A DNA stretch of 64,000 nucleotides from Caenispirillum salinarum AK4 (GCF_000315795.1 NZ_ANHY01000017.1:62001-126000), one strand, 5' to 3'. Shown: positions 10,721 through 20,178, numbered from the stretch's first letter. Notes: generated by a model not told the origin, from the letters alone. Numbers and translations are program-made.

Positions 10721-11361
10721 GCCCCCGTCCGGCCGCGTGCGATGGTCTCGACCGTCCACGTCACCAGGTCGGAGACGGCCCGCTGCGTGGCCGCGTCGAA
10801 GGCTGCAATGACCGCGCCGACGCTTTCGTCCGCCGGTGTTGCGCGGGCGGTGGCGGTGGTCTGGCCGACGACGTCACCGCCCGGTTCCGCCAGCAGGTCG
10901 GCGGCGATCTCGACGCGGACGGTGGGGATGGCGGCGCCCGCCTCGTAGCCGGATTCGAAGTCCGACAGGCGGGTGTGCAGGCGGTGGGTCGGGTCGAGTT
11001 CCACCGAGCGCCGGCCGACGGCGCCCAGGGCGCGGGTGGAGCGGAAGGCCTCCAGCATGATGGCGCGGACCATCTCGGGCGCGTCTTCCACCCACCGGCT
11101 GTCGGCGTAGTATTGCAGGTGGCGGGGGTCCCGCCAGACGGCGATGCGGTCGGTGGCGAGTCCGGGCGCCGCCGAGGGGGCCTCCACCACCAGCCGGGCG
11201 CCGGGCGCGGCGGAGGCGGCGGCGACGTCGGGCGCCGTCACGCGGTAGGTTTCCGGCCGCTCGCCCTCGCCGGGGATCACGCTGGAGCACCCCGCCAGCA
11301 CCAACACCAGCAGCGCCAGGACGGGGGCTTTGGACAGGCGGACGGCGGCGGCGCGGGTCAT
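10717..11361 (-). CDS. ABC-type transport auxiliary lipoprotein (PqiC/DUF330-like)
   Basis: A 214-residue outer-membrane lipoprotein candidate. The signal peptide ends in the lipobox LVLAGC (Cys about 25). The body fits the ABC_trans_aux family (PqiC-like), seen in Y.VTAPD near the start, the DRIAVW and LQYYADSRWVEDAPEMV segments, and ALGAVGRRS. In MCE systems such a lipoprotein is thought to link the periplasmic MCE assembly to the outer membrane. It starts 4 bp after the MCE gene and overlaps the ZIP gene start. No MlaC- or MlaA-like gene is present here, so this lipoprotein may take that role. Confidence 0.85.
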   Translation of the reverse strand: MTRAAAVRLSKAPVLALLVLVLAGCSSVIPGEGERPETYRVTAPDVAAASAAPGARLVVEAPSAAPGLATDRIAVWRDPRHLQYYADSRWVEDAPEMVRAIMLEAFRSTRALGAVGRRSVELDPTHRLHTRLSDFESGYEAGAAIPTVRVEIAADLLAEPGGDVVGQTTATARATPADESVGAVIAAFDAATQRAVSDLVTWTVETIARGRTGA

Positions 11362-11365
11362 GGGA

Positions 11366-12319
11366 TCACTGGGCCTCCGGATCGAATTCGGACGGCTCCT
11401 CGCCGAACACGAGGGCGTTGGGGTTGTCCTGCAAACGGTCGGCGAGTTGGGTCAGTTCATCCACCATGCGGCGGGACTCGCTGACCAGGTACCGGATTTC
11501 CGTCAGCCCCTCCGACGCGAACTCGCCGACGTCGGGGCCGGTCTGGCGCAGCGTGCGCTCCAGCCGGTTGGCGGCGGCCTGCAGCGACGACGCAGCACCC
11601 CGCGCTTCCGCCACGGTCTCGGAAATTTCGCCCTCGATCAAAGCGTCGGCGCTGCGGAAGGTTCGCCGCGCTTCCGCCGCCGCCTGCTCGCCGGTGACCA
11701 GCGCGCCCTGCGCGTCGCGGAGCGCAATGCGGGCCTCGCGCAGGATGCCGGGCGCGGCCTCGGTGGTTTCGGCGATGTTGTTCAGGATGCGGTCGACCTG
11801 CGCCATGCGCTCCTCGTCCAGCACCTCGGCGACGCGGTCCACGGTCGCCCGCAGGTCGCTGGCGACCTTGGGAAGGGTGTCCATGATGGCACTCAGGCCG
11901 CCCGAGGGTCGGGTGGCGATGGTCGCCATCTGCTGGCCTTCCGCCGCCGTCAGCTGCGGGCCGCCGGCCTCGCCGGGATGCAGGGCCAGATAGGTGGCGC
12001 CGGTGATGCCCATGGATTCGACGGTGACGTAGGCGTCCTGCGACACCGGCAGGTCGGACCGCACGCCGATGACCACCGGCACGCGCGTCGGGTTTTCCAC
12101 GCCCAGGCGCAGGCGTTCCACCTTGCCGACGTCGATGCCTTTGACGCGCACGGCCGTGCCCTCGTTGATGCCCGCGACGGACTGCTCGAACACCACCTGA
12201 TAGCGCGTGCGGTCCTCGCCCAGGCCCAGGTTCACCAGCCATGCGACGAAGGTCAGCATGCCCAGGATGAAGACCACCGTGAAGATGCCCACCAGCAGCG
12301 GATGCGCCTTGGATTCCAT
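11366..12319 (-). CDS. mlaD: MCE-domain lipid-transport protein (MlaD-like)
   Basis: A 317-residue periplasmic protein anchored by one N-terminal helix (about 8-30). A single MCE domain follows (about 38-120; GINEGTAVRVKGIDVGKVERL, then VTVESMGITGATYLAL). The rest (about 140-300) is a long Ala/Glu/Arg-rich coiled-coil, longer than in E. coli MlaD (183 aa). MCE proteins form hexameric rings or tubes that carry phospholipids between the membranes. The ATG at 12319 has an AAGGAG ribosome site inside the end of the ATPase gene. It is the third gene of a four-gene cassette with gaps of 3-5 bp. Confidence 0.9.
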   Translation of the reverse strand: MESKAHPLLVGIFTVVFILGMLTFVAWLVNLGLGEDRTRYQVVFEQSVAGINEGTAVRVKGIDVGKVERLRLGVENPTRVPVVIGVRSDLPVSQDAYVTVESMGITGATYLALHPGEAGGPQLTAAEGQQMATIATRPSGGLSAIMDTLPKVASDLRATVDRVAEVLDEERMAQVDRILNNIAETTEAAPGILREARIALRDAQGALVTGEQAAAEARRTFRSADALIEGEISETVAEARGAASSLQAAANRLERTLRQTGPDVGEFASEGLTEIRYLVSESRRMVDELTQLADRLQDNPNALVFGEEPSEFDPEAQ

Positions 12320-12324
12320 GGTCG

Positions 12325-13158
12325 TCACTCCTTTTCGGCACGCCCGCCCTTGCCGGGCTCGGGTTCGCTCTTGAAGAAACGCTGGATGAAGGGGTGGTCG
12401 GCGCGCGACACCTCGTCCACCGGGCCGACCTCCAGGAACCGCTGCTCGGCCAGGATGGCGACGCGGTCGCAGACCTCGTGCAGCAGGTCCAGGTCGTGGG
12501 TGACCAGGAAGACCGTCAGCGACAGGGTTCGGCGCAGTTGCAGCAGGAGCTGGCGGAAGTTGGCGGCGGCGATGGGGTCCAGCCCCGCCGTCGGCTCGTC
12601 CAGCACCAGAAGTTCCGGGTCCAGGGCCAGGGCGCGGGCCAGTCCCGCCTTCTTGCGCATGCCGCCCGACAGCTCCGACGGATACTTCCAGGCGGCCTCG
12701 GGCTCCAGGCCGACCATGTCCACCTTCAGCGCCGCCACTTCCGACGCCAGGCGGTGGGGCAGGTCGTGGTGTTCCTTCATCACGCGGACGATGTTCTCCA
12801 TCACGGTCAGGTTGGAGAACAGGGCGTCGCTCTGGAACAGCACGCCCCAGCGGCGCTGGATGCCGTGGCGCTCGCGCAGGGGCGTCCCCGTCATGTCCTG
12901 GCCGAACACCTCCACACGGCCGCCCGTGGGCGTGTGGAGGCCGATGATGGAGGTCAGCAGGATGGACTTGCCGCTGCCCGACCCGCCGACGATGCCCATC
13001 ACCTCGCGCGGGAAGACGTCGAGGTCCAGCCCCTCGAACACCAGGTGGTCGCCGAAGCGCTGCTCCAGGTCGCGCACACGGATGACGGGCCGGCGCTTGC
13101 CGTCGTCCCCGCCGTGCGCTTTCGCCTGGCTGGCCCGGTCGCGGCTGGCGTGTCCCAT
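12325..13158 (-). CDS. mlaF: MlaF-type ABC ATPase
   Basis: A 277-residue ATP-binding subunit that powers lipid transport by the MlaE permease. Walker A is GGSGSGKS (Lys64), the signature is LSGGMRKKAGLARAL with the lysine-rich form typical of MCE-system ATPases, Walker B is LLVLDEPTAGLDP and the switch histidine lies in FLVTHDLDLL. The basic N-terminal extension (about 1-22) is poorly conserved in appearance, so the true start could be slightly later. It is located 3 bp after the permease gene. Confidence 0.93.
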   Translation of the reverse strand: MGHASRDRASQAKAHGGDDGKRRPVIRVRDLEQRFGDHLVFEGLDLDVFPREVMGIVGGSGSGKSILLTSIIGLHTPTGGRVEVFGQDMTGTPLRERHGIQRRWGVLFQSDALFSNLTVMENIVRVMKEHHDLPHRLASEVAALKVDMVGLEPEAAWKYPSELSGGMRKKAGLARALALDPELLVLDEPTAGLDPIAAANFRQLLLQLRRTLSLTVFLVTHDLDLLHEVCDRVAILAEQRFLEVGPVDEVSRADHPFIQRFFKSEPEPGKGGRAEKE

Positions 13159-13161
13159 CGC

Positions 13162-14307
13162 CTAGAGCCCCATCTGGTTCAGGAATACGGTGAACAGGCT
13201 GTCGAGCAGCAGCACCAGGAACAGTGCCTGCACCACTGCCCGGGTGGTCAGGCGCCCCATGGCCTCCACCCCGCCTTCCACCCGCATGCCCTGCCAGCAG
13301 CCGATGATGCCGATGGTCGCGCCCAGGACCGGCGTCTTGACGAAGCCGGCCAGGAACATCTCCAGGTTGGCGATGTTGCTCAGGCGCTCCATGAACAGTT
13401 CCGGCGTCACCCCGACGGAGGCGATGGTCGCCAGCCCGCCGCCGATGATGCCCATCACGTCGCCGAAGAAGCCCAGCATGGGCAGGGTGAGCACGATGGC
13501 GATGACGCGCGGCAGCACCAGGGCTTCCATGGGGTCGATGCCCATGGCGCGCATGGCCTTGACCTCCTCGCGCGTCTTCATGGTTCCCAGTTCGACGGCA
13601 AACGCGCTGCCCGAGCGGCCGGCGGCGACGATGGCGGCGACGATGACGCCGATCTCGCGCAGCATGGCCAGCGCGATCATGTTGATGACGAAGATTTCCG
13701 CCTCGAACTTCTGCAACTGCGCGCCCACCATGAAGGCCGAGGACCCGCCGACCACGAAGGTCAGGATGCCGACGATGGGCAGGGCGTTGATCCACACCTG
13801 CTGCATGTGGTGGACGACGGAGACCACGGGCACCCTGGCCCGGCCGGTGAACAGGCGTCCGAAGGCCATCATGGTCAGGCCCACGAACTCCAGGAAATCC
13901 AGTGTCTCGGTCGCCGCCGCACGACCCGGCGCAAGCACGGCCGAGACCGCCCGCTGCCGGGCCGAGGGACGGTTGCGGCGTCCGATCTCGAGCGTGTCGT
14001 CGGGCACGTCGGCGCACTCGCGCACATGGTCCAGCAGCGCCTGCTGTTCGTCGCGCAGGCCCGAGACGTCCACCGCGGCGCCCGCGTCCTTCAGGCGCCG
14101 CGCCGCCCGCTCCAGAAGCCAGGCGCCGGTGGTGTCCAGGTGCTCGACGCCGGACAGGTCGAAGCGGACGGACGCGCCCCTGGCCTCGACGCCCGCCAGC
14201 GCATCGGCCAGTTGCCGGGCGCAGTCGATCACCCACGCGCCGCCGCCGGTGACAACGGCGCCGCCGTCGTCCCTGTGCTGCTCGACAAGGGCCGTGGATG
14301 GGCTCAT
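13162..14307 (-). CDS. mlaE: STAS-MlaE fusion permease
   Basis: A 381-residue inner-membrane permease of the MlaE/YrbE family. Residues about 1-105 look like an MlaB-type STAS domain (RFDLSGVEHLDTTGAWLLERAA). Residues about 125-381 are the MlaE core with several hydrophobic helices and the conserved segments AIVAAGRSGSAFAVELGTMK and EVKAMRAMGIDPMEALVLPR. In E. coli MlaB and MlaE are separate proteins; here they appear fused. It is the first gene of the operon; the ATG at 14307 was chosen because MSPSTALVEQ begins the domain, although no strong ribosome site is visible and the frame is open upstream. It is divergent from the PRC-barrel gene. Confidence 0.9.
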   Translation of the reverse strand: MSPSTALVEQHRDDGGAVVTGGGAWVIDCARQLADALAGVEARGASVRFDLSGVEHLDTTGAWLLERAARRLKDAGAAVDVSGLRDEQQALLDHVRECADVPDDTLEIGRRNRPSARQRAVSAVLAPGRAAATETLDFLEFVGLTMMAFGRLFTGRARVPVVSVVHHMQQVWINALPIVGILTFVVGGSSAFMVGAQLQKFEAEIFVINMIALAMLREIGVIVAAIVAAGRSGSAFAVELGTMKTREEVKAMRAMGIDPMEALVLPRVIAIVLTLPMLGFFGDVMGIIGGGLATIASVGVTPELFMERLSNIANLEMFLAGFVKTPVLGATIGIIGCWQGMRVEGGVEAMGRLTTRAVVQALFLVLLLDSLFTVFLNQMGL

Positions 14308-14475
14308 GAAGCGGCGTCCGCGCAGGTTCTTCCGTAAACAGCCAACACCGGCGCTGGCTTGGCCGTTGCACGGGGTGCGGCAGGACCCCGCATGTTCGGC
14401 AACCCGCCGGGGCGCGCCGGCCGTTTCTTGTGAAGACAGCCGCCATGCCCGCTTCCCATGTCCAGGAGCCGCGCC

Positions 14476-14937
14476 ATGCGCCACACGCCTCGCCTGCTCG
14501 CCGCCGCCGCCTTCGTCCTGGCTGCCCCCGCCACCGGCTGTGCGGCGGGGGATGGTGCCCCCGATCCTGCGAAAATGGCCGCCAAGGCGCCCGCGCCCAT
14601 CGATGCCCAGGCCCTGCGGGCGGTGGAACCCGGCGAGACCAGCGTGGTCTGGCCCGCGGGGTGGGAGCGCGCGGACGAGGACGTTTTCCGCGATCTCACG
14701 GGCTTCGACATCTACGGTCCCGGCGAGGAGCAGGTCGGCGAGATCGCGGCCGTCCTCGCCGATGCCTCGAACCGCGTCGTGGGCTTCGTGGTGGAGACGG
14801 AAGGCTTCCTCGACATCGGGGACCGCGAGGTGATCGTGCCGCTGGAACGCCTGGAGATCGGGCCGCAGAACGACACCTTCATCACCGGCGTGACAGAGGA
14901 CGAACTGGAAGCCCTGCCGCAGTGGGAGGGCTACTGA
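14476..14937 (+). CDS. PRC-barrel domain envelope protein
   Basis: A 153-residue protein with an N-terminal export signal (about 1-22) ending PATGCAAG. This could be a lipobox, though residue -3 is Ala rather than Leu. The C-terminal half (about 75-150) is a PRC-barrel, seen as DIYGPGEEQVGEIAAVLAD then VVGFVVETEGFLDIGDREVIVPLE. PRC-barrels bind proteins or ligands in diverse settings. The ATG at 14476 has AGGAG seven bases upstream and was preferred to the ATG at 14458. It is probably monocistronic. Confidence 0.8.
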   Translation: MRHTPRLLAAAAFVLAAPATGCAAGDGAPDPAKMAAKAPAPIDAQALRAVEPGETSVVWPAGWERADEDVFRDLTGFDIYGPGEEQVGEIAAVLADASNRVVGFVVETEGFLDIGDREVIVPLERLEIGPQNDTFITGVTEDELEALPQWEGY

Positions 14938-15102
14938 GGCCTCATCAGGCTCGTTGCCAAGGCGTTACGACCTTGGCCCTGCGGGGCCGCGACCTCCCGG
15001 CGTGCTGCCGGGATAATGTATGACCTCTGGGAGGTTCCCACCGGACCCTTTGAATGCGACCATTGCCGGACCGTCGGATTCACGGGGACCGGGAGGCCCG
15101 CG

Positions 15103-15558
15103 ATGCCCATTCAATGGCGGGACAAGATGAGCGTCGGATCAAGAGTCCTGGACGAGGACCACAAGCGCCTCATCGACATCCTGAACACCTTCGAGCAGAT
15201 GACACGCAACGGCGCCAGTTTCGAGGCGCTGGACCAGATCTTCCAGGAACTGGCCGACTACACGCGCGACCATTTCGCCAGAGAGGAGCGCATTCAGCAG
15301 GAGATCAACTATCCCCTGCGCCAGACCCACCAGGAACAGCACCGCGCCATGGTGGCCTGGCTGCTGAAGGCCTACAAGACCTACAAGGCCCGGCGTCAGG
15401 CGGCGGAGGCGCGGGGCGTGAGCAGTGATCATGACTGCTACGAGGAGTTGCTGTCCATCCTCAACACCTGGCTGACGCGCCATATCCTGCAGGAGGACAT
15501 GAAGCTCAAGCCTCACCTTCAGCGCCACCTGGAGGCTGCGGCAATGTCCGATGTATGA
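15103..15558 (+). CDS. Bacteriohemerythrin
   Basis: A 151-residue cytoplasmic di-iron O2-binding protein. The metal ligands follow the hemerythrin pattern: His in LDEDHKRL, HFAREE (HxxxE), THQEQH (HxxxH) and HILQED (HxxxxD). It is longer than the minimal family (about 130 aa) because of an insert with a basic KAYKTYKARRQ stretch. The ATG at 15103 follows GGGAGG and gives the usual start PIQWRDKMSVG, so the frame's earlier ATG at 15016 is not used. Possible roles are O2 sensing, storage or delivery; no chemotaxis or methane genes are nearby. Confidence 0.92.
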   Translation: MPIQWRDKMSVGSRVLDEDHKRLIDILNTFEQMTRNGASFEALDQIFQELADYTRDHFAREERIQQEINYPLRQTHQEQHRAMVAWLLKAYKTYKARRQAAEARGVSSDHDCYEELLSILNTWLTRHILQEDMKLKPHLQRHLEAAAMSDV

Positions 15559-15672
15559 CCACGCGGCGACGTTTGGTGCATTGCACCGGCGAGACGACTC
15601 CTGTAATTCCTGAAGTAAGCAAGAAAAACAGGCGGCGCGCGACGGGTTGCGCCGGTGGGAAAGAGGGAAAGC

Positions 15673-16002
15673 ATGCCAACGGAAATCCGGCGCCTGCTGT
15701 ACAGCGAGGTGGAGGTGGCCCGGGCCGTCTCGGAATTCGCCCTGCAAACCGAAACATCCATGCCCAAGGGCGCGGTGCTCGACTTCAAGGTTGAAAATGA
15801 ACAGCCTCTCAAGCTGCGCCTGCACATGCAGACGCGCGAGGGCAAGCAGCTTTATCACACCATCGACGAGCCCTTCATCGCCGCGGCGCTGATTTCCCAC
15901 TGCATGCGCAACAAGATTCCCATCGCCAAGCAGAGCCGCAAGACCGTGCGCGCCGCCAAGAACGGCGGCATCGCTCTGGACATGACGCTGGAGCAACGGT
16001 AA
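15673..16002 (+). CDS. Conserved-looking small protein, unknown (109 aa)
   Basis: I do not recognise the family. It is soluble and basic, with no signal peptide or membrane segment. A possible alpha/beta fold is seen as an early acidic helix (EVEVARAVSEFALQ), a beta-rich middle (KGAVLDFKVENEQPLKLRLHM) and a helix with Cys (ISHCMRNKIPIAKQSRK). The C-terminal KTVRAAKNGGIALDM is basic and could bind nucleic acid, which is speculation. The ATG at 15673 is preceded by an AGAGGGAAA ribosome site. It lies 114 bp after the hemerythrin gene and may share its transcript. Confidence 0.65.
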   Translation: MPTEIRRLLYSEVEVARAVSEFALQTETSMPKGAVLDFKVENEQPLKLRLHMQTREGKQLYHTIDEPFIAAALISHCMRNKIPIAKQSRKTVRAAKNGGIALDMTLEQR

Positions 16003-16026
16003 GGGCGGCAGCGGCCGCCCCGGTTC

Positions 16027-16557
16027 CTACTCGAACTCGATCCGGGGGCGCAGCGTCTCGATCACGGCGTCCGTGCGGAAGGCGTCGTCACGGTCGTCCG
16101 GCCGCGTGTCGAACATCCGCACGGCGGCGAAGGCCTCGTAGGACTCGCGCGTCGTCACGGTCGGGGCCGCGGGGTAGGGGAACGTCCCGTAATAGGGAAA
16201 TCCGTAGGCGCCCAAGGGTCCCAGGCCGGGACCATAGCCGTAGAAGCCCGGCTGCGTCCGGTAGACGTCCACGGTCACGTCGCGCTCCGTTTCATGCTCG
16301 ACCAGCGCAAACCAGGGGTGCCCCGTTTGGTCGGCGACCTGAGCGGCGCGGAACAGCAGGTACGTTTCCACGGTCTCGCGCGACGTCGCGGCGTTCCCCT
16401 CGAAGCTGACCAGATAGCGGTCGGGGGAAACCTGCGTCGTCCAGTAGCCGGTCCCGCCGGGCGAACCGGCGGGCTCGTAGTCCGTGGGCGCGCAGGCCGC
16501 GAGCAGCCCCATCAGGACGGCTGCGCCCAGCGCATTGCGATGGCTTGCCGAGGGCAT
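16027..16557 (-). CDS. CC0125/CC1285-family lipoprotein
   Basis: A 176-residue exported lipoprotein with lipobox LLAACAP (Cys about 22). The body (TGYWTTQVSPDRYLVSFEGNAATSRETVE) matches the Caulobacter CC0125/CC1285 family pattern, in which a GY/W...Y.V.F.GN.....V..YLL.RAA core is conserved. A Gly/Tyr/Pro-rich loop follows (about 102-130). The function is unknown; an envelope location is inferred. It is convergent with the 109-aa gene. Confidence 0.75.
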   Translation of the reverse strand: MPSASHRNALGAAVLMGLLAACAPTDYEPAGSPGGTGYWTTQVSPDRYLVSFEGNAATSRETVETYLLFRAAQVADQTGHPWFALVEHETERDVTVDVYRTQPGFYGYGPGLGPLGAYGFPYYGTFPYPAAPTVTTRESYEAFAAVRMFDTRPDDRDDAFRTDAVIETLRPRIEFE

Positions 16558-16626
16558 TTGTGCCTCTCCCTGTCGTTGGTGCTTCAGGGCACAACGCGCC
16601 GGGAGGGGCAGGGCTGCGGCCTCCGA

Positions 16627-17736
16627 CTACCGCATCCAGGCGTCGCGCACCGCCACCGCTTCGGCCTCCATATGCGGCTTGCGGGCAGGCGGAGCGGCGC
16701 CGTCGGCGTGGGCGGGGAACAGCGCCTCGCCGCCGTCCGCCGTCAGCGCCACCATTCCACGGGCGACGGCGTGAGGGTGGGTGAGGGCCTCCATGGGCGT
16801 CAGCACGGGCTCGAAACAGCAGTCCACCCCGGCGAAGGCCTCGAGCCAGTGGGCGCGCGGATGCTCGGCCAGCAGCGCCGCGACGGCGGCCGTCAGGTCC
16901 CCCTGGGGGAAGGCGTCGCCGTGGCAGCCGATCCAGTCCGGTCGTCCCACGGTTTCGCAGAACAGCGCCCAGAACTTGGGCTCGATGGCGCCCAGCGCCA
17001 TGAAGGCGCCGTCGGCACAGCGGTAGACGCGGTAATACGCCGCCCCGCCATTGAGAAGCTCGTGCCCGCGCTCCGCCGGCTGCGTGGCGGCGGTGACGTG
17101 GTTGAGGTACTGCAGCGTCAGCGCGCTTTCGTAGATGCTGACGTCCAGCGTGCCGCCTTGGCCCGTGCGCCCGCGCCGTACCAGGGCGGCCAGCGTGGCG
17201 ATCACCGCCTGCATGGCGCCGGCGTGGTCGGCAAAGGGCGGGTAGGGCATGACGGGTGCGGCTTCCTCGCCGGTGCCGCTGGCGTGCAGGGCGCCGGCCA
17301 GCGCCATGTAGGTGTTGTCGTGCCCGGCGCGCTGGCTGAGCGGCCCGGTCTGGCCGAAGCCGGACAGGGCGCAGTGGACCAGGCGCGGGTTGAGCGCCTT
17401 CAGCCGATCCCACCCGAAGCCGAGGCGCTCCATGACGCCGGGCCGGTAGCTTTCCAGCAGCACGTCGGCGCCCTTGACCAGGTCAGCGAGCACGTCCGTG
17501 TCCGCCTCGCGTTTCAGGTCCAGGCGCACCACGGTCTTGCCCTTGTTGACGGCGTCGTAGAGGTGCGAGGTGCCGTCGGCCTTCAAGGGCGGCAGGCCGC
17601 GCATGGGATCGCCGGCCGGCGGCTCCACCTTGACCACCTCCGCCCCCAGGTCCGCCATGAGCAGCGTGGCATAGGGGCCGGGAATGTACTGGCTGAGATC
17701 CAGCACCCGGACCCCGGCAAGGCAGTCGTTCAGCAT
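16627..17736 (-). CDS. CaiB/BaiF CoA-transferase family, likely alpha-methylacyl-CoA racemase
   Basis: A 369-residue family III CoA-transferase fold protein. The N-terminus (GVRVLDLSQYIPGPYATLLMADLGAEVVKVE) is the family hallmark. AGHDNTYMALAGALH carries the active-site Asp in the position and context of alpha-methylacyl-CoA racemases (GHDxxY). The middle has ANKGKTV-like NKGKTVVRLDLK and the end GLDV-like variants. It would epimerise 2-methyl-branched acyl-CoA esters or transfer CoA between acids. The ATG at 17736 with upstream GGAG was chosen over a longer frame that lacks family sequence. It stands alone after the clpA terminator. Confidence 0.85.
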   Translation of the reverse strand: MLNDCLAGVRVLDLSQYIPGPYATLLMADLGAEVVKVEPPAGDPMRGLPPLKADGTSHLYDAVNKGKTVVRLDLKREADTDVLADLVKGADVLLESYRPGVMERLGFGWDRLKALNPRLVHCALSGFGQTGPLSQRAGHDNTYMALAGALHASGTGEEAAPVMPYPPFADHAGAMQAVIATLAALVRRGRTGQGGTLDVSIYESALTLQYLNHVTAATQPAERGHELLNGGAAYYRVYRCADGAFMALGAIEPKFWALFCETVGRPDWIGCHGDAFPQGDLTAAVAALLAEHPRAHWLEAFAGVDCCFEPVLTPMEALTHPHAVARGMVALTADGGEALFPAHADGAAPPARKPHMEAEAVAVRDAWMR

Positions 17737-17823
17737 GAAGGGCTCCGTTCGGCGACAGGGGAGCGACAGCCTGCCCCAACCTGGCCCCCCGCGCAACTCG
17801 GTGACGTCGCCCGCCGCCCGAAG

Positions 17824-17854
17824 AAAAACCCCCGACGCCGAGGCGCCGGGGGCC
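17824..17854 (-). terminator. Terminator of clpS-clpA
   Basis: On the minus strand CCCCCGGCGCC pairs with GGCGTCGGGGG and is followed by five Ts, directly after the clpA stop. Confidence 0.85.
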
Positions 17855-17883
17855 AATGCGGTGCACCGAACGGGCGGCGGACG

Positions 17884-20178
17884 TCAGTCCACCGTTTCCT
17901 CTTCCTTCTTACGCGAGGCCGGCGGCGGCTCGGTGATGTCGAAGACGGGGGTGTCGTCCTCGATGCGCACCTTGACCACGCCACCCAGCGTCAGCTTGCC
18001 GAACAGCAGTTCCTCGGCCAGCGGGCGCTTGATGTGCTCCTGGATGACGCGGCCCAGCGGGCGGGCGCCCATGGCCGTGTCGTACCCGCGGGTGGCGAGC
18101 CACTTGCGGGCCTCGTCGGTCAGTTCGATCTGCACGTCGCGGTCGGCCAACTGGGCCTCCAGTTCCATGATGAACTTGTCGACGACCTTGGAGACCACCT
18201 CGGTCTGCAGGTTGGCGAACGGGATAGTGGCGTCCAGGCGGTTGCGGAACTCGGGGCTGAACATGCGTTCGATGGCCTCGGTGTCCTCGCCCTGCCGCGC
18301 CTCTCGGCCGAAGCCGATGGCGGGCTTCGCCATTTCCGACGCGCCGGCGTTGGTGGTCATGATCAGGATCACGTTGCGGAAGTCGATGGTCTTGCCGTTG
18401 TGATCGGTCAGCTTGCCGTGGTCCATGACCTGCAGCAGGATATTGAAGAGGTCCGGGTGGGCCTTTTCGATCTCATCCAGCAGCAGCACGCAGTGCGGGT
18501 TCTGGTCGACGCCGTCGGTCAGCAGGCCGCCCTGGTCGAAGCCGACGTAGCCCGGCGGCGCACCGATCAGGCGGCTGACGGAATGACGCTCCATGTACTC
18601 CGACATGTCGAAGCGCAGAAGCTCGATCCCCAGCGAGCGCGACAGCTGGCGGGCGACTTCCGTCTTGCCGACGCCGGTGGGGCCGGAGAACAGGTAGTTG
18701 CCGATGGGCTTGTCGGGCTCGCGCAGGCCGGCACGCGCCAGCTTGATGGAGCTGGCCAGCATGTCGATGGCCTTGTCCTGGCCGAAGACCATGGTCTTCA
18801 GGTCGCGCTCCAGGCTGCGCAGGGCCTCCTGGTCGTCGCGGCTGACGGACTTGGGCGGGATGCGCGCGATCTTCGCGACGATGTCCTCCACGTCCTTGAC
18901 CGTGACGGTCTTCTTGCGCTTGGTCTCGGGCACCAGGTTGCGGGCCGCGCCCACCTCGTCGATGACGTCGATGGCCTTGTCGGGCAGCTTGCGGTCGTGG
19001 ATGTACTTGGACGACAGCTCCACCGCCGAGCGGATGGCTTCGACCGTGTACTTCACGCCGTGGTGCTTCTCATAATACGGCTTCAGGCCGCGCAGGATCT
19101 TGACGGAATCCTCCACCGACGGCTCCGGCACGTCGATCTTCTGGAAGCGCCGCACCAGCGCGCGGTCCTTCTCGAAGTGGTTGCGGAATTCCTTGTAGGT
19201 GGTGGACCCGATGCAGCGCAGCGTGCCCTGGGCCAGCGCCGGCTTGAGCAGGTTGGAGGCATCCATGCTGCCGCCCGAGGTCGCGCCGGCGCCGATGACG
19301 GTGTGGATCTCGTCGATGAACAGGACGGCGCCGTCCAGCGCCTCCAGTTCCGCGACGACGGCCTTCAGACGTTCCTCGAAGTCGCCGCGGTAGCGGGTGC
19401 CGGCCAGCAGCGAGCCCATGTCGAGCGCGAAGATGGTGGCGTCCTTCAGGACATCGGGCACCTCGCCCTCGACGATGCGCTTGGCAAGGCCCTCGGCGAT
19501 GGCGGTCTTGCCGACACCCGGGTCGCCCACGTACAGCGGGTTGTTCTTGGTGCGCCGGCAAAGGATCTGGATGGTGCGTTCGACCTCCAGGTCACGCCCG
19601 ATCAGCGGGTCGATGCGACCCTCGGCGGCCTTCTTGTTGAGGTCGACGCAGTAGGTGTCGAGCGCTTCACGTCCCTTTTTCACCACCGCCTCCGCATGTG
19701 CATCGTCCTCGGCACCGGAAACGGGGCGCGACTGGGTCGAGCCGGGGCGCTTCGCGATACCGTGACTGATGTAGTTGACGGCATCCAGCCGGCTCATGTC
19801 CTGGCTTTGCAGGAAGTAGACGGCGTGGCTTTCCCGCTCGCTGAAGAGAGCCACGAGCACGTTGGCGCCCGTCACTTCTTCGCGACCGGAACTTTGAACG
19901 TGGATGGCGGCCCTTTGGACCACCCGCTGGAACCCGGCGGTGGGCTTCGGGTCGGTCTCCCGCGCGGTCACCAACCCGGACAGTTCCTTTTCCACGAAGG
20001 CCGACACGTCGCGTTTCAGGCGATCGACGTCGACGGTGCAGGCGCGCATGACCGCGACCGCGTCCGCGTCGTCGGCAAGCGCCAAGAGCAGGTGCTCCAG
20101 CGTGGCGTACTCATGCCGGTTTTGGGCAGCCAGCGCCAGGGCCTTGTGTAGAGTCTGTTCCAGGTTGGCCGAAAGCAT
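17884..20178 (-). CDS. clpA: ATP-dependent Clp protease ATP-binding subunit ClpA
   Basis: A 764-residue AAA+ unfoldase that feeds substrates, including N-end-rule proteins brought by ClpS, to the ClpP peptidase. The N-domain (about 1-150) starts with two Clp_N repeats ([21 protein letters not shown]). AAA domain 1 has Walker [16 protein letters not shown] and Walker [17 protein letters not shown] domain 2 has Walker [15 protein letters not shown] and Walker [14 protein letters not shown], with the [22 protein letters not shown] segment. No middle domain as in ClpB is present, which fixes it as ClpA. It begins 6 bp after clpS on the same strand. Confidence 0.98.
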   Translation of the reverse strand: MLSANLEQTLHKALALAAQNRHEYATLEHLLLALADDADAVAVMRACTVDVDRLKRDVSAFVEKELSGLVTARETDPKPTAGFQRVVQRAAIHVQSSGREEVTGANVLVALFSERESHAVYFLQSQDMSRLDAVNYISHGIAKRPGSTQSRPVSGAEDDAHAEAVVKKGREALDTYCVDLNKKAAEGRIDPLIGRDLEVERTIQILCRRTKNNPLYVGDPGVGKTAIAEGLAKRIVEGEVPDVLKDATIFALDMGSLLAGTRYRGDFEERLKAVVAELEALDGAVLFIDEIHTVIGAGATSGGSMDASNLLKPALAQGTLRCIGSTTYKEFRNHFEKDRALVRRFQKIDVPEPSVEDSVKILRGLKPYYEKHHGVKYTVEAIRSAVELSSKYIHDRKLPDKAIDVIDEVGAARNLVPETKRKKTVTVKDVEDIVAKIARIPPKSVSRDDQEALRSLERDLKTMVFGQDKAIDMLASSIKLARAGLREPDKPIGNYLFSGPTGVGKTEVARQLSRSLGIELLRFDMSEYMERHSVSRLIGAPPGYVGFDQGGLLTDGVDQNPHCVLLLDEIEKAHPDLFNILLQVMDHGKLTDHNGKTIDFRNVILIMTTNAGASEMAKPAIGFGREARQGEDTEAIERMFSPEFRNRLDATIPFANLQTEVVSKVVDKFIMELEAQLADRDVQIELTDEARKWLATRGYDTAMGARPLGRVIQEHIKRPLAEELLFGKLTLGGVVKVRIEDDTPVFDITEPPPASRKKEEETVD

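Noticed and set aside
11366-14446. One giant 1026-residue protein covering mlaD, mlaF and mlaE
   Set aside because: Only the last 317 residues are a real MCE protein with its own ATG and ribosome site. The upstream part of that frame overlaps the ATPase and permease genes out of frame.
16294-20151. Very long open frame on the plus strand opposite clpA, clpS-side and the CoA-transferase
   Set aside because: It is antisense to clearly recognised genes (ClpA, CaiB-type), has low-complexity Arg/Gly/Val composition and no family motifs: a GC-rich shadow.
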